Shown here: piece by piece, positions 1 through 7,737 of the stretch
How the letters are laid out: each line of letters begins with the position of its first letter
How positions within the stretch are numbered: position 1 is the stretch's first letter
Assembly: GCF_000769915.1 (NCBI RefSeq)
Contig: NZ_JRLV01000001.1
Span: forward strand, 1-64,000
Source: Flavobacterium beibuense F44-8
GTDB taxonomy: Bacteria; Bacteroidota; Bacteroidia; Flavobacteriales; Flavobacteriaceae
Length of the DNA stretch: 64,000 bases
Reading direction: 5' to 3'
Notes under the pieces: generated by a model
What the model saw: the letters and a program-made list of their open reading frames with translations, nothing else
Database searches by the model: none
Told to the model about the DNA's origin: nothing
Made by a program: the position numbers and the translations under genes

Positions 1-21
1 GTTCGAATCCCTCATCGCCCA
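1..21 (+). tRNA. 3' end of a tRNA gene (isotype not determinable)
   Basis: The window opens inside a tRNA. It shows a TTCGAAT T-loop, the 3' side of the T-stem (CCCTC), a 3' acceptor strand (ATCGCCC) and discriminator A. No CCA is encoded. The implied 5' acceptor strand, GGGCGAT, and the anticodon lie off the left edge. A terminator follows directly. Confidence 0.8.
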
Positions 22-32
22 CAAGAAAAAGA

Positions 33-64
33 AAAACCTTCAGTGAAAACTGAAGGTTTTTTTG
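33..64 (+). terminator. Rho-independent terminator of the tRNA
   Basis: A 12-bp perfect stem (AAAACCTTCAGT / ACTGAAGGTTTT) with a GAAA loop runs into a T-tract, directly behind the tRNA 3' end. Confidence 0.85.
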
Positions 65-89
65 TTTTAAGCTAATTCTTTTAACTTTA
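61..89 (+). promoter_or_regulatory. Bacteroidota-type promoter for the LytTR gene
   Basis: TTTG at 61-64 (-33 element), a 17-nt spacer, then TAACTTTA at 82-89 (TAnnTTTG with one mismatch, the -7 element). Spacing fits the known Flavobacterium consensus. The -33 element overlaps the T-tract of the preceding terminator. It lies 23 nt before the GTG start. Confidence 0.55.
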
Positions 90-112
90 CATAAATAGCA
101 AAATACACTATA

Positions 113-949
113 GTGCAAAAAGGAATAGCTAAAATAATTAATCAGCGTTACCCAATATCCGAATCAAGGAGAGAAATATTTCTGTCGTCGTTTTTTATTG
201 CGGTTATGGGTTATCTTTTTCTTATAGTTTTTCAGCCTTTTGGAGCTCATACTTTTACCAATAACTACAAGTACCTTTTACTGGCTCCTTATCCTATTAT
301 TGCATTTGTGGTATATAGTGGGGCTAATCTCTTTTTTCTTAAAAAATCATACAACTGGAATCTGAATAAAGAACTGGTCAAGCTGCTTTTTGTACTCCTT
401 ATTTGTTCTGGTTTCAATTATGTTTATAATATTTACTTTATTAACCATGTTTCATTTAGTATCAGTCATTTGTTGTTTATGTGTTTGTACACTTTTGCAA
501 TAGCTGTACCCATAAGTATGGTTTATGTACTTGCTCGCTACCTGTATTTAACTCAATCGTGGAATACATTTGAGGAAGTTGTTGAAAAAGTTGAGCAAAC
601 AGGAGAATTGCTAAACATAATACCTGATTCCGGTCAGGAGGGACTGACTCTTACAGAAGATGATTTTTTGTATGCCGAATCAGATGGGAATTATGTAACG
701 GTTCATTGCCTTGAAGAAGGAGTCGTAACAAATCGGCTATTAAGACTTTCGCTAAAAAACCTTGAAACCCAAATTCAAAATAATACTGTTATTAGGTGCC
801 ATAGGTCATTCATAGTTAATACAGGTAAGGTTATAAAGGTAAAAGGAAATGCTCAGGGTTATAAATTGTTTATTGATGGGATAACTGATTTTGTTCCTGT
901 CTCCAGAAATTATATTCCTAAAGTAAAAGTGCTGGTAAAAGTGCTTTGA
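113..949 (+). CDS. Membrane-anchored LytTR-domain transcriptional regulator
   Basis: The 278-aa protein has an N-terminal half with about four hydrophobic helices (roughly residues 25-45, 55-75, 88-107, 119-143). Its C-terminal LytTR DNA-binding domain covers about 175-278; a typical stretch is FLYAESDGNYVTVHCLEEG, followed by RCHRSFIVN. Such membrane LytTR proteins lack a receiver domain, so a signal may be sensed within the membrane or through an unlinked partner. The start is GTG at 113; a promoter-like element sits just upstream and no better in-frame start is evident. The next gene, an S41-like peptidase, follows in the same direction after 90 nt and may be a target or functional partner (inference). 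Confidence 0.88.
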   Translation: MQKGIAKIINQRYPISESRREIFLSSFFIAVMGYLFLIVFQPFGAHTFTNNYKYLLLAPYPIIAFVVYSGANLFFLKKSYNWNLNKELVKLLFVLLICSGFNYVYNIYFINHVSFSISHLLFMCLYTFAIAVPISMVYVLARYLYLTQSWNTFEEVVEKVEQTGELLNIIPDSGQEGLTLTEDDFLYAESDGNYVTVHCLEEGVVTNRLLRLSLKNLETQIQNNTVIRCHRSFIVNTGKVIKVKGNAQGYKLFIDGITDFVPVSRNYIPKVKVLVKVL

Positions 950-1039
950 TATTCGTCACATTTTCTTGACAAACATAACATTTTCTGTGGGTTACAAAGG
1001 ATTTTATTGATTTTTGCTACAATGCTAAAATCAAAGAAC

Positions 1040-2503
1040 ATGCGAACAAACCACCAAAAAAATCAAAATCTTTCTGTTGCAGGATATATCTTCAAACAAA
1101 GAAACCTGTTAATTATCCTGGCTGTAATTTTTAATACTGCTAATTCCCGCGCACAACTAAAAACGGATAATTTGTCCGGTAAATGGCATCTTGAAATGGA
1201 ACATAATGATTTAGGACTTTCCCAAATTATTATGGAATTTAATGTAACTGGTGAAAATAATTTTGAAGGACATACCCGTAAAGATGCATTAAAGGATATT
1301 CTGGGCGGAGCAAAATCGATGCTTGCAAAATCATTTAATGACGGACTAAAAGGAGGGAGTATATTACGAATTGAAAACGGAACCTATTCTTCGGTTTCTG
1401 ACTCTTTAAAGTTTACCGGAGTGCTTACTTCTCTGGTAGGTAATTATAATATTAAGGGATACGTTTTTCAGGGAAAACTTTCGGCGACACTAAATGATAT
1501 GAATAATAACTACAAAGGTTCTATAAAAGGAGAAAGAAATACCCATTTGTTGCCTTTGAGAGATTATCATGCACTTTATAAGGAAACAGCTAGCCTAACC
1601 TACAATAAAATATTTAATAGGGATATAATGCAGACTAAGGAATGGAAAAGGTTTGACAGGAAAATGAATGATGTTTCTGCAAAGGTTCAGGATGATCTCG
1701 AAATGGTATTTGCCTTTTTCTATTATGCAGGTAAATTACCTATATCCCACTATATGCTTATGAGACCTTTTGGGGATGATGAGACTGAACAGAGTCATGA
1801 TACTGAGGTTGCAACAGGAGTATCTGAAAATTATAAGCAGAGGGTATTTCTGGAAGAAAAAGGCGCTGGTGTAGGCTATCTCAAAATCACCTCTTTTGAT
1901 GGTAGTGCTGCCGAAATGGATAGTGTTTTTAAAGTTATAGCTAAAAACAATTATAAGAATCTTATAGTGGATTTGCGTAACAACCCGGGGGGTAGTGTAG
2001 ATGCGGGTATGTCGTTTGCTACACACGTGGCAGATAATACTTTTTACGGCGGGGTATTTCTTACTCAGAAATATTTTAATAACCATGATGAATTGCCTAC
2101 GGTTGCAGAATATGAATCATTTCCGCACTTTACCGAATCCAATTATGATATGCTTATGCATGGTATTCATACTACCGAAGGATTGTGTTTAAAAGTTGTT
2201 CCGAAGGAACCGGTTTACGACGGAAAGCTTTACATATTAATCAATGGTAGAACAGGAAGCACATGTGAACCTTTGGTGTATGGTTTTAAACAAAAGAAAC
2301 GTGCGGTAATTATAGGCAAGCCTACAGCTGGTGCAATGTTAGCGGCAGAGATGTTTGAATTGTCTGACGGATTCAGGATGTTTTTGCCAACAGCTGATTA
2401 TTATTCTTTTGACGGACAAAGATTAGATAAAATAGGCGTTAAACCCGATGTTGAGGTGGAAGGTGACGCATTAGAATATGTTATGAGGCTTATAGCCGAA
2501 TAA
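1040..2503 (+). CDS. S41 family (C-terminal processing-type) serine peptidase
   Basis: From the ATG at 1040 the protein is about 487 aa. The N-terminus has a hydrophobic signal segment ending near NSRAQ, so it is probably periplasmic. The C-terminal half is the S41 tail-protease fold: NLIVDLRNNPGGSVDAG, then the nucleophile region NGRTGSTCEPL, where the serine of GST would be catalytic, and GKPTAGAM. The N-terminal ~200 residues resemble no domain I can name. In-frame starts also exist at 1007 (TTG) and 1022 (ATG). A weak -7-like box at 1009-1016 makes the TTG unlikely, so 1022 or 1040 are the candidates. It ends in a bidirectional terminator shared with the convergent SDR gene. Confidence 0.82.
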   Translation: MRTNHQKNQNLSVAGYIFKQRNLLIILAVIFNTANSRAQLKTDNLSGKWHLEMEHNDLGLSQIIMEFNVTGENNFEGHTRKDALKDILGGAKSMLAKSFNDGLKGGSILRIENGTYSSVSDSLKFTGVLTSLVGNYNIKGYVFQGKLSATLNDMNNNYKGSIKGERNTHLLPLRDYHALYKETASLTYNKIFNRDIMQTKEWKRFDRKMNDVSAKVQDDLEMVFAFFYYAGKLPISHYMLMRPFGDDETEQSHDTEVATGVSENYKQRVFLEEKGAGVGYLKITSFDGSAAEMDSVFKVIAKNNYKNLIVDLRNNPGGSVDAGMSFATHVADNTFYGGVFLTQKYFNNHDELPTVAEYESFPHFTESNYDMLMHGIHTTEGLCLKVVPKEPVYDGKLYILINGRTGSTCEPLVYGFKQKKRAVIIGKPTAGAMLAAEMFELSDGFRMFLPTADYYSFDGQRLDKIGVKPDVEVEGDALEYVMRLIAE

Positions 2504-2533
2504 AATAAAAGCCCTGAAGTGAGGGCTTTTATT
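2504..2533. terminator. Bidirectional terminator between S41 peptidase and SDR genes
   Basis: A 12-bp perfect stem (AATAAAAGCCCT / AGGGCTTTTATT) with loop GAAGTG is flanked by A/T tracts on both sides. It begins right after the upstream stop codon and overlaps the last bases of the convergent gene. Confidence 0.85.
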
Positions 2534-3413
2534 AAAAATAATTTTTACTCAAATCTTCCAGTAAACCTATTTGTTCAGGTTTCCAGCCAAGTATATTTTG
2601 GGTTTTTTCGCTGGAGGCATAAGCATCCATGCCAGCAAAATGTGTGAACCAGGTAAAGTGGGCTTCTGCTTCTGCTTCAGTTAGGCTTTTTAAAGGGAAT
2701 GCGGTGTTTTCGCTAATAACACGGGCAATTTCCTTAAAAGGTACACCTTCTTCCGCTATAGGGTGAAAAACGACTTGTTCCGGTTGTTTCTCTACAATCA
2801 GTCGATATAAGCTGGCTGCATCTTCTCGGTGTACTCCTGGCCATCTGTTAAGTCCGTCACCTATGTAGCCCGACTGTCCGTTTTCCTTATCCATCCCTAT
2901 AACAATAGGGATAAAACCATGATCATCCTTACCATGTACAATAGGCAGGCGTACTATATAAGCATTAACGCCTTTTGATCTTGCTTCGAGTGCAGCTTCT
3001 TCCGATGCTGCCCTTGGTACTGATGCCGAACTGGTAGGGGTATCATCTTCGGTAATAGCTTTTTCACTACGTAGTATACCAACGCCCGATGTTATTACCA
3101 GTGGCTTTTGGGTTCCTATAAGGGCATCGGTAAAAATTTCAATGACTTTCCTGTCATCTTCACAGCTCTCCTTGTATCTGGAAAAATCGTGATTAAAGGC
3201 CGTGTGGATTACAGCATCGCACGAAGTGGCTCCTTTACGGATAATTTCCGGGTCATTGATATCACCCATTAGTATCTGGGCTCCTGAATCTTTTAGTTTT
3301 TCTGCCGAAGCCTGAGATCGTACCAGTCCAAGTACCTCTATGCCTGCGGCTATTAAATCGTTTACTACTGCTGAGCCTACAAAACCTGAGGCTCCTGTTA
3401 CAAATACACGCAT
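2532..3413 (-). CDS. Extended SDR family NAD(P)-dependent oxidoreductase
   Basis: The 293-aa protein starts MRVFVTGASGFVGSAVV. The TGxxGFxG motif is the Rossmann NAD(P)-binding signature of epimerase-like (extended/atypical) short-chain dehydrogenases. The frame is open further upstream to 3443, but the glycine-rich loop normally sits at the very N-terminus, which favours the ATG at 3413. Substrate is unknown. The gene lies downstream of a Crp/Fnr-family regulator on the same strand (75 nt gap), so the regulator probably controls it (inference). Confidence 0.85.
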   Translation of the reverse strand: MRVFVTGASGFVGSAVVNDLIAAGIEVLGLVRSQASAEKLKDSGAQILMGDINDPEIIRKGATSCDAVIHTAFNHDFSRYKESCEDDRKVIEIFTDALIGTQKPLVITSGVGILRSEKAITEDDTPTSSASVPRAASEEAALEARSKGVNAYIVRLPIVHGKDDHGFIPIVIGMDKENGQSGYIGDGLNRWPGVHREDAASLYRLIVEKQPEQVVFHPIAEEGVPFKEIARVISENTAFPLKSLTEAEAEAHFTWFTHFAGMDAYASSEKTQNILGWKPEQIGLLEDLSKNYF

Positions 3414-3488
3414 GATAATAAGTTTTTGTTTGTAACAAAGCACGTTAAAAACAAACCGAAAAACGTGGTCATTTGACCATAATCAGCA

Positions 3489-4067
3489 TTAGCGCTGTAG
3501 CTGGTTGTGGCGTATTCTTGTTAGTGTTTTAATAGATATGCCAAGGTATGAGGCTATCATTCGTAAAGGTAGTCTTGTTAGTAGTTTTGGGAAACGCTGA
3601 ATAAAATCGTCGTATTTCTCTTCGGGTGTAGCGCTAAGTGTGGTTAGCATACGTTGCCTGCTGTAGTATATGTTTCGGGATATAATTTGCTGCGATAATT
3701 TGTTGAGTTCAGGGACTTCACTTAGTAGATTATTAAAGTCGTCTTTGTGCCATAGCAATACTTCGGTAGGTTCAACGGCTCCCATGTTTGTTTCGGCAGG
3801 TATTTCTTTATCATAGCTTTCTACGTCAAGAGTCCAACTATGTTCCGGGGCAAACTGCAATATGTGCTCATTACCATTTGCGTCAATACTATAGGTGCGT
3901 AATAGTCCTTTAGCGATAAATACTTTTTGTTTGCATACGTTTCCTGACTGTAACAGTAGTTCATTACGACGTAATGTTTTGCCGACTGCTTTACTACTTA
4001 TATGATGTATATCATCTGGAGTAAGGTTGGTGTTTTCTTTTAGGTATTTCTCAAATTCGGGATGCAT
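3489..4067 (-). CDS. Crp/Fnr family transcriptional regulator
   Basis: 192 aa. Residues ~25-120 form a cyclic-nucleotide-binding-type beta-roll (KQKVFIAKGLLRTY, then NEHILQFAPE). The C-terminus (~145-192) is a short winged helix with recognition region LGISIKTLTRIR. There is no cysteine cluster of FNR type, so the ligand is unknown. A TAtcTTTA box at 4072-4079 stops 4 nt before the ATG, so the message may be leaderless. The SDR gene follows downstream and is probably co-transcribed. Confidence 0.88.
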   Translation of the reverse strand: MHPEFEKYLKENTNLTPDDIHHISSKAVGKTLRRNELLLQSGNVCKQKVFIAKGLLRTYSIDANGNEHILQFAPEHSWTLDVESYDKEIPAETNMGAVEPTEVLLWHKDDFNNLLSEVPELNKLSQQIISRNIYYSRQRMLTTLSATPEEKYDDFIQRFPKLLTRLPLRMIASYLGISIKTLTRIRHNQLQR

Positions 4068-4071
4068 AGTA

Positions 4072-4079
4072 TAAAGATA
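4072..4079 (-). promoter_or_regulatory. -7 promoter box of the Crp/Fnr gene
   Basis: Read on the minus strand this is TATCTTTA, seven of eight positions of the TAnnTTTG consensus. It ends 4 nt before the ATG at 4067. Confidence 0.4.
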
Positions 4080-4108
4080 AGGAATATCTTGTTTTGTTTG
4101 TTATATCA

Positions 4109-4137
4109 AAAAGCCCCGTTTGTGCGGGGCTTTTCTA
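4109..4137 (-). terminator. Terminator downstream of the MFS gene
   Basis: Stem AAAAGCCCCG / CGGGGCTTTT with a 6-nt loop lies between the end of the leftward MFS gene and the start of the Crp/Fnr gene. It separates the two leftward transcription units. T-rich sequence is present on both sides. Confidence 0.8.
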
Positions 4138-4157
4138 ACTGCGTTTTTGATTGATGT

Positions 4158-5416
4158 TTATACTTTTACCGGAGTAGGTGTAGGCATTTCTGTTTTGGGG
4201 TTTATTAAAATATCTACTCTCAGTATAAGCAGTATTGATAGTAGTGTTATTATACTAATCACATATCCTAATACATCATAGTTTAGAAGTGGACTCGTTT
4301 TGGTTTGCTGATGTACTATATACCCGGCGCACACGGCAGCTATACCACCTGCAATTTGCTGTAATGATGAGGTTATTGCCATATAAGCACCACGATCCTT
4401 TGTTTCGGGTACTGCGGTATTCAATGTAGTTGCAGGCACCATTCGGCTCATTATGCCCATAAACAGTATCATGTTTATTACTATAATTTGCCATACCGGG
4501 ATAGGGGGCAGGTTAGTATATATTAATATCATCACTATTGATATAAGTGAACCTATGGTGAATAATTTTAGTTTACTCATTCTGTCACTTAGTTTACCAA
4601 CCACTGGCATGATGAATAATACTGCAAGACCTGTGAAAAAGAATATTATAGGTAGTTCCTCGTGCCTTACTTTGATATTGTTAACCAGGTATGCAGTGCC
4701 AAAAGGTTGTAGCATAAAACCTCCTACCGATAGTATGGCAATTGCCATAAAGCCTGTTTGGTATCGTTTATTATTTAATGTATGTAGTAAATGAACAAAT
4801 GGGTTCTTATCTGATTTTATCTCAAGATGTTTATTTACGGGTTCAAGTTTTATAATGATAAGTGCTGTATTGCGATTGCCAGTACTACAATCATTAGGAA
4901 TGATGAATGCCATCCCCAATTATTGGCAAAATAAAGTCCCAGTGGTATTCCCAGTATCTGGCTTGTGGCAAATGCCATTTGAATAAAGCCCATTACACGA
5001 CCACGTTGCTCTAATATAAATAAGTCGGTTACTATGGCCAGTGATACCGACCCGATAACACCGCCAAAGAGACCTGTAACAATACGTGCGGCAACAAGTG
5101 TTAAGTAACTGTTAGCCATGGCGCAGCAAAAAGTTCCTAATATGAATCCTGTGTAAAAGAAAATAAGAAGTTTTTTACGGTCAAATTTGTCGGCAAAGCC
5201 AGCTGCAAGTAGTCCTGATATTCCTGCACTGAAAGCGTATGCTGATACGGCAAAGCCAAAGTTTGCAGTTGTCATATCCAGGTTTTTCATTAGGATGTCC
5301 CCTAATGGTGAGATGACCATGAAATCGAGTATGACAGTAAACTGCGTTAGTCCTAGCATGGCTATAACCAGTTTTTGATGTGATGAGAATTTTGCAATTC
5401 CTTTTTTGACGTCCAT
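4158..5416 (-). pseudogene. MFS drug/sugar efflux transporter, split by a frameshift
   Basis: Two overlapping reading frames together make one ~415-aa 12-helix major facilitator. The 5' frame (5416 down to 4850, 188 aa) holds helices 1-6, from LTQFTVILDFMVISPLGD to FLMIVVLAIAI, then stops. The 3' frame (open from 4919, ending 4158) resumes at LIIIKLEPVNKHLEI and holds helices 7-12. The frames cross near 4860-4875, where a one-base deletion (or two-base insertion) restores nothing downstream. There is no homopolymer to suggest a simple sequencing slip. The break falls in the central loop between the two six-helix halves, so translation of two half-proteins is conceivable. It is the last gene of a TetR-led operon, as expected for an efflux pump under a local repressor. 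Confidence 0.8.
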
Positions 5417-5449
5417 TTTTTTGATTGATGATTTATATTGATGATTTGT

Positions 5450-5674
5450 TTATAGTTCACTGCAGTAGTGTCCGGATTCTGTAACCAGTTGTATAATTTG
5501 CTGTGGTACTATATTAGTGGTTACTATTCTTAAAATGTTATCCTTATCTTCTGTATCGATGGACCATTCATTGATTAAAGGGTGTGTATTAAGTTTTTTT
5601 GCTACCTCACAGTTACTGCATAGTTCAGTTATGTCGGTTTTAAATACTAATATCTGAGGGTTTGTTTGTTTCAT
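5450..5674 (-). CDS. Small HMA-like protein with a CxxC motif
   Basis: 74 aa. The order of elements resembles a ferredoxin-like heavy-metal-associated fold: a beta strand (ILVFKTDI), then ELCSNCEVAKKL (CxxC at the start of helix 1), WSIDTEDKDNILRIV (strands 2-3), and a final helix ending GHYCSEL. No typical GMxCxxC metal loop is present, so metal binding is not assured. The gene starts 4 nt after the TetR gene ends and lies 33 nt before the MFS gene, so it is in the same operon. Function is unknown; a metal or redox chaperone linked to the pump is speculative. Confidence 0.72.
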   Translation of the reverse strand: MKQTNPQILVFKTDITELCSNCEVAKKLNTHPLINEWSIDTEDKDNILRIVTTNIVPQQIIQLVTESGHYCSEL

Positions 5675-5678
5675 TTTA

Positions 5679-6272
5679 TCAGGGTTTTAGACCTTTTATC
5701 ATTAGGTCAAAAGTTTGTTTCATTACATCTTCGGTTAGGGTGAAGGGTCTGCCTCCTATGCTTTTCCCTTCCCTGTGGAAACCAAGTAGTGTATACAATG
5801 GTCCGTAAGCAATACTCCAAAAAACATCAAGGCATATAGGGTTAAGCTCTTTATTCGCTATTGCATGCTCAAAAAACGCTGTCATATATTCTTTAAAAGC
5901 TGTCAATTCCCCTGTTTTAAGTATTTCATCAGCATAGGGAGAATGTTTCATAATCTCAAAGCAGGATACCTCCATGGGGTTCTCTAAAGCAAAAGCTGAT
6001 CTGTTTCTCCATTGTATCCACATACCTTCCTCAAAAGGCATGTTTGGATTGAAATCATTAATAACCATGCTGAAGAATTTTTCTGCAATTGTGGTTCCTA
6101 CTTTTTTTATAAGATCATCTTTGTCTTTATAATATATATAGAGGGTTGCTACAGATATATTACATGCCTTAGCCAGTCTATTCATGCTGAAGGTATTGAA
6201 TCCTTCCTTCACAATTTGTTCTATGGCTTTTTCGTAAACCAGTTTTTCTTTATCTGTATCCCTTGTTCTCAT
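5679..6272 (-). CDS. TetR/AcrR family transcriptional repressor
   Basis: 197 aa. The N-terminal helix-turn-helix (~residues 15-60) reads GFNTFSMNRLAKACNISVA, then TLYIYYKDKDDL, the classic TetR signature. The C-terminal ~130 residues form a helical ligand-binding and dimerisation region. It is the first gene of a leftward operon with the small CxxC protein and the MFS transporter. A 28-bp perfect palindrome lies directly upstream of its -7 box, consistent with autorepression of the whole operon. The inducer is not predictable from sequence. Confidence 0.92.
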   Translation of the reverse strand: MRTRDTDKEKLVYEKAIEQIVKEGFNTFSMNRLAKACNISVATLYIYYKDKDDLIKKVGTTIAEKFFSMVINDFNPNMPFEEGMWIQWRNRSAFALENPMEVSCFEIMKHSPYADEILKTGELTAFKEYMTAFFEHAIANKELNPICLDVFWSIAYGPLYTLLGFHREGKSIGGRPFTLTEDVMKQTFDLMIKGLKP

Positions 6273-6292
6273 GTGGTAGTGTTTTGAGAGAA

Positions 6293-6300
6293 CAAAGGTA
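6293..6300 (-). promoter_or_regulatory. -7 promoter box of the TetR operon
   Basis: Minus-strand TACCTTTG is a perfect TAnnTTTG. It lies 20 nt before the TetR ATG and one base from the palindrome at 6302-6329. Confidence 0.65.
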
Positions 6301-6301
6301 T

Positions 6302-6329
6302 ATAAATAAATGAATATTCATTTATTTAT
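6302..6329. promoter_or_regulatory. 28-bp perfect palindrome, probable TetR operator
   Basis: The left half ATAAATAAATGAAT is the exact reverse complement of the right half ATTCATTTATTTAT. The core TGAATATTCA resembles operators of many TetR regulators. The palindrome fills the spacer and -33 region just upstream of the -7 box, the position where a bound repressor would block polymerase. Confidence 0.8.
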
Positions 6330-6342
6330 GGCTAAAAAAGTT

Positions 6343-6376
6343 TTAAATAAAAAAACGCCTTCAAAATGAAAGCGTT
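6343..6376 (-). terminator. Terminator of murF
   Basis: On the minus strand AACGCTTTC, loop ATTTT, GAAGGCGTT (one mismatch) is followed by TTTTTTT. It lies 6 nt past the murF stop codon. Confidence 0.8.
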
Positions 6377-6381
6377 ATGTT

Positions 6382-7668
6382 TTATATGATATCAAGGGTT
6401 CTTTCGAGAGCCATCCCTCGTGAGCCCTTAATTAATATGGTTTTTTCCATTGGTTTGACTTTTTCCATATATGATTTAAAGTCATCAAAACTTTCATAGA
6501 AGTTTAAATGGTCATTGCTAATTTTATTAGCAAAGAAATCTTTTCCTATAAAATGGGTTGTTATGCTAGGGGTGTGAGATAGTTTCTCTACCAGTTTTTT
6601 GTGTTCTTCAAGGCTTTCTTCTCCCAGCTCAAACATATCTCCCAGTATTGCTATTTTAGATTTGCCTTCAAGTTGTATAAGGTTGTTTAATGCTGCCTCC
6701 ATACTGCTTGGGTTTGCATTATAGGCATCCATTATAATATGGTTTCCGTTTTTTTCTATAAGTTGAGACCTGTTATTGTTAGGAGTGTAATTTTCAATTG
6801 CTTCCTTTATTTTTTGGTCACTTATTTTAAAGTTTGTTCCAATAGTTATAGCGGCATTTATATTGTTAGCATTATAAATTCCTATAAGATTAGAGTGTAT
6901 TTCCAGTCCGTTATATTTAATGGTAACCATTGGGTTGGCTTCAATTTGGTCTATGCGTATGTCACAGTTGTACTCATCAACTGCAAAAGTAATGCGTGAC
7001 ATGTCTTCTGTTCTTTTATTCTGAATAGGGTCGTCCAGATTTACAAAAGCAGTTTTTGTATGGGTTTTAAGATAAGTGTATAATTCGCTTTTACCTTCTA
7101 TTACGCCCTGTACGCCGCCAAAACCTTCCAGGTGTGCCTTGCCGAAATTGGTTATATAGCCAAAGTTAGGTTCGGCTATTTCGCAGAGTTGTTCTATCTC
7201 TTTTTTGTGATTGGCGCCCATTTCTACAATACCTATTTCGGTATCTTTTGTGAATGAAAGTAGGGTAAGGGGTACGCCTATATGGTTGTTGAGGTTGCCT
7301 ATGGTGGCTGTAGTATTGTACTTTTTGGAAAGTACAGCATTTATAAGCTCTTTAGTTGTGGTTTTTCCATTACTACCGGTTAATGCAATAATGGGCAGGC
7401 CCAAGTAATGCCTGTGGTATTTTGCCAGTTGTTGTAGGGCGGTAAGCCCGTTTTCTACAAGCAGTATTTTATCGTTTGTTTTGTATTCCGGATTATCAAC
7501 TACGGCGTATGCAGCTCCTTTTTTTAAGGCTTCTTCAGCAAAAGTATTGGCGTCAAATCTTTCGCCTTTTAGGGCAATGAAAAGAGATCCTGATTCTATT
7601 TTTCGGGTGTCTGTAGTAACAGTTCCGCATGATAGGAAGTACTTGTGTAGTTCTTCGGTAGTTGTCAT
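6382..7668 (-). CDS. murF: UDP-N-acetylmuramoyl-tripeptide--D-alanyl-D-alanine ligase
   Basis: 428 aa, the usual MurF length. It adds the D-Ala-D-Ala dipeptide to UDP-MurNAc-tripeptide in the cytoplasm, the last soluble step of peptidoglycan precursor synthesis. The Mur-ligase ATP loop ALTGSNGKTTTKE is near residue 105. The central domain carries GIVEMGANHKKEI, and the C-terminal domain has MDAYNANPSSMEAAL and LGDMFELGEES, all MurF hallmarks. It lies downstream of gldJ on the same strand but behind a strong terminator, so it is likely its own unit or fed by read-through. No other mur genes are nearby. Confidence 0.96.
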   Translation of the reverse strand: MTTTEELHKYFLSCGTVTTDTRKIESGSLFIALKGERFDANTFAEEALKKGAAYAVVDNPEYKTNDKILLVENGLTALQQLAKYHRHYLGLPIIALTGSNGKTTTKELINAVLSKKYNTTATIGNLNNHIGVPLTLLSFTKDTEIGIVEMGANHKKEIEQLCEIAEPNFGYITNFGKAHLEGFGGVQGVIEGKSELYTYLKTHTKTAFVNLDDPIQNKRTEDMSRITFAVDEYNCDIRIDQIEANPMVTIKYNGLEIHSNLIGIYNANNINAAITIGTNFKISDQKIKEAIENYTPNNNRSQLIEKNGNHIIMDAYNANPSSMEAALNNLIQLEGKSKIAILGDMFELGEESLEEHKKLVEKLSHTPSITTHFIGKDFFANKISNDHLNFYESFDDFKSYMEKVKPMEKTILIKGSRGMALERTLDII

Positions 7669-7680
7669 ATGTATATAAAA

Positions 7681-7712
7681 AAATAAAGCCCTAAGATAGG
7701 GCTTTATTTTTT
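7681..7712. terminator. Terminator of gldJ
   Basis: Stem AAATAAAGCCCTA / TAGGGCTTTATTT with a 3-nt loop is flanked by T-rich tracts on both strands. It lies between gldJ (ends 7738) and murF (starts 7668). Confidence 0.85.
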
Positions 7713-7737
7713 TATATATAAAGATTTTAGTCTTTGA

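Noticed and set aside
1736..2086. Antisense frame of 116 codons inside the S41 peptidase gene
   Set aside because: It is a shadow of a well-supported gene, with low-complexity Ile/Cys-rich translation and no start context. The same applies to other antisense frames in pdhC, gcvP, purK and the A2M gene.
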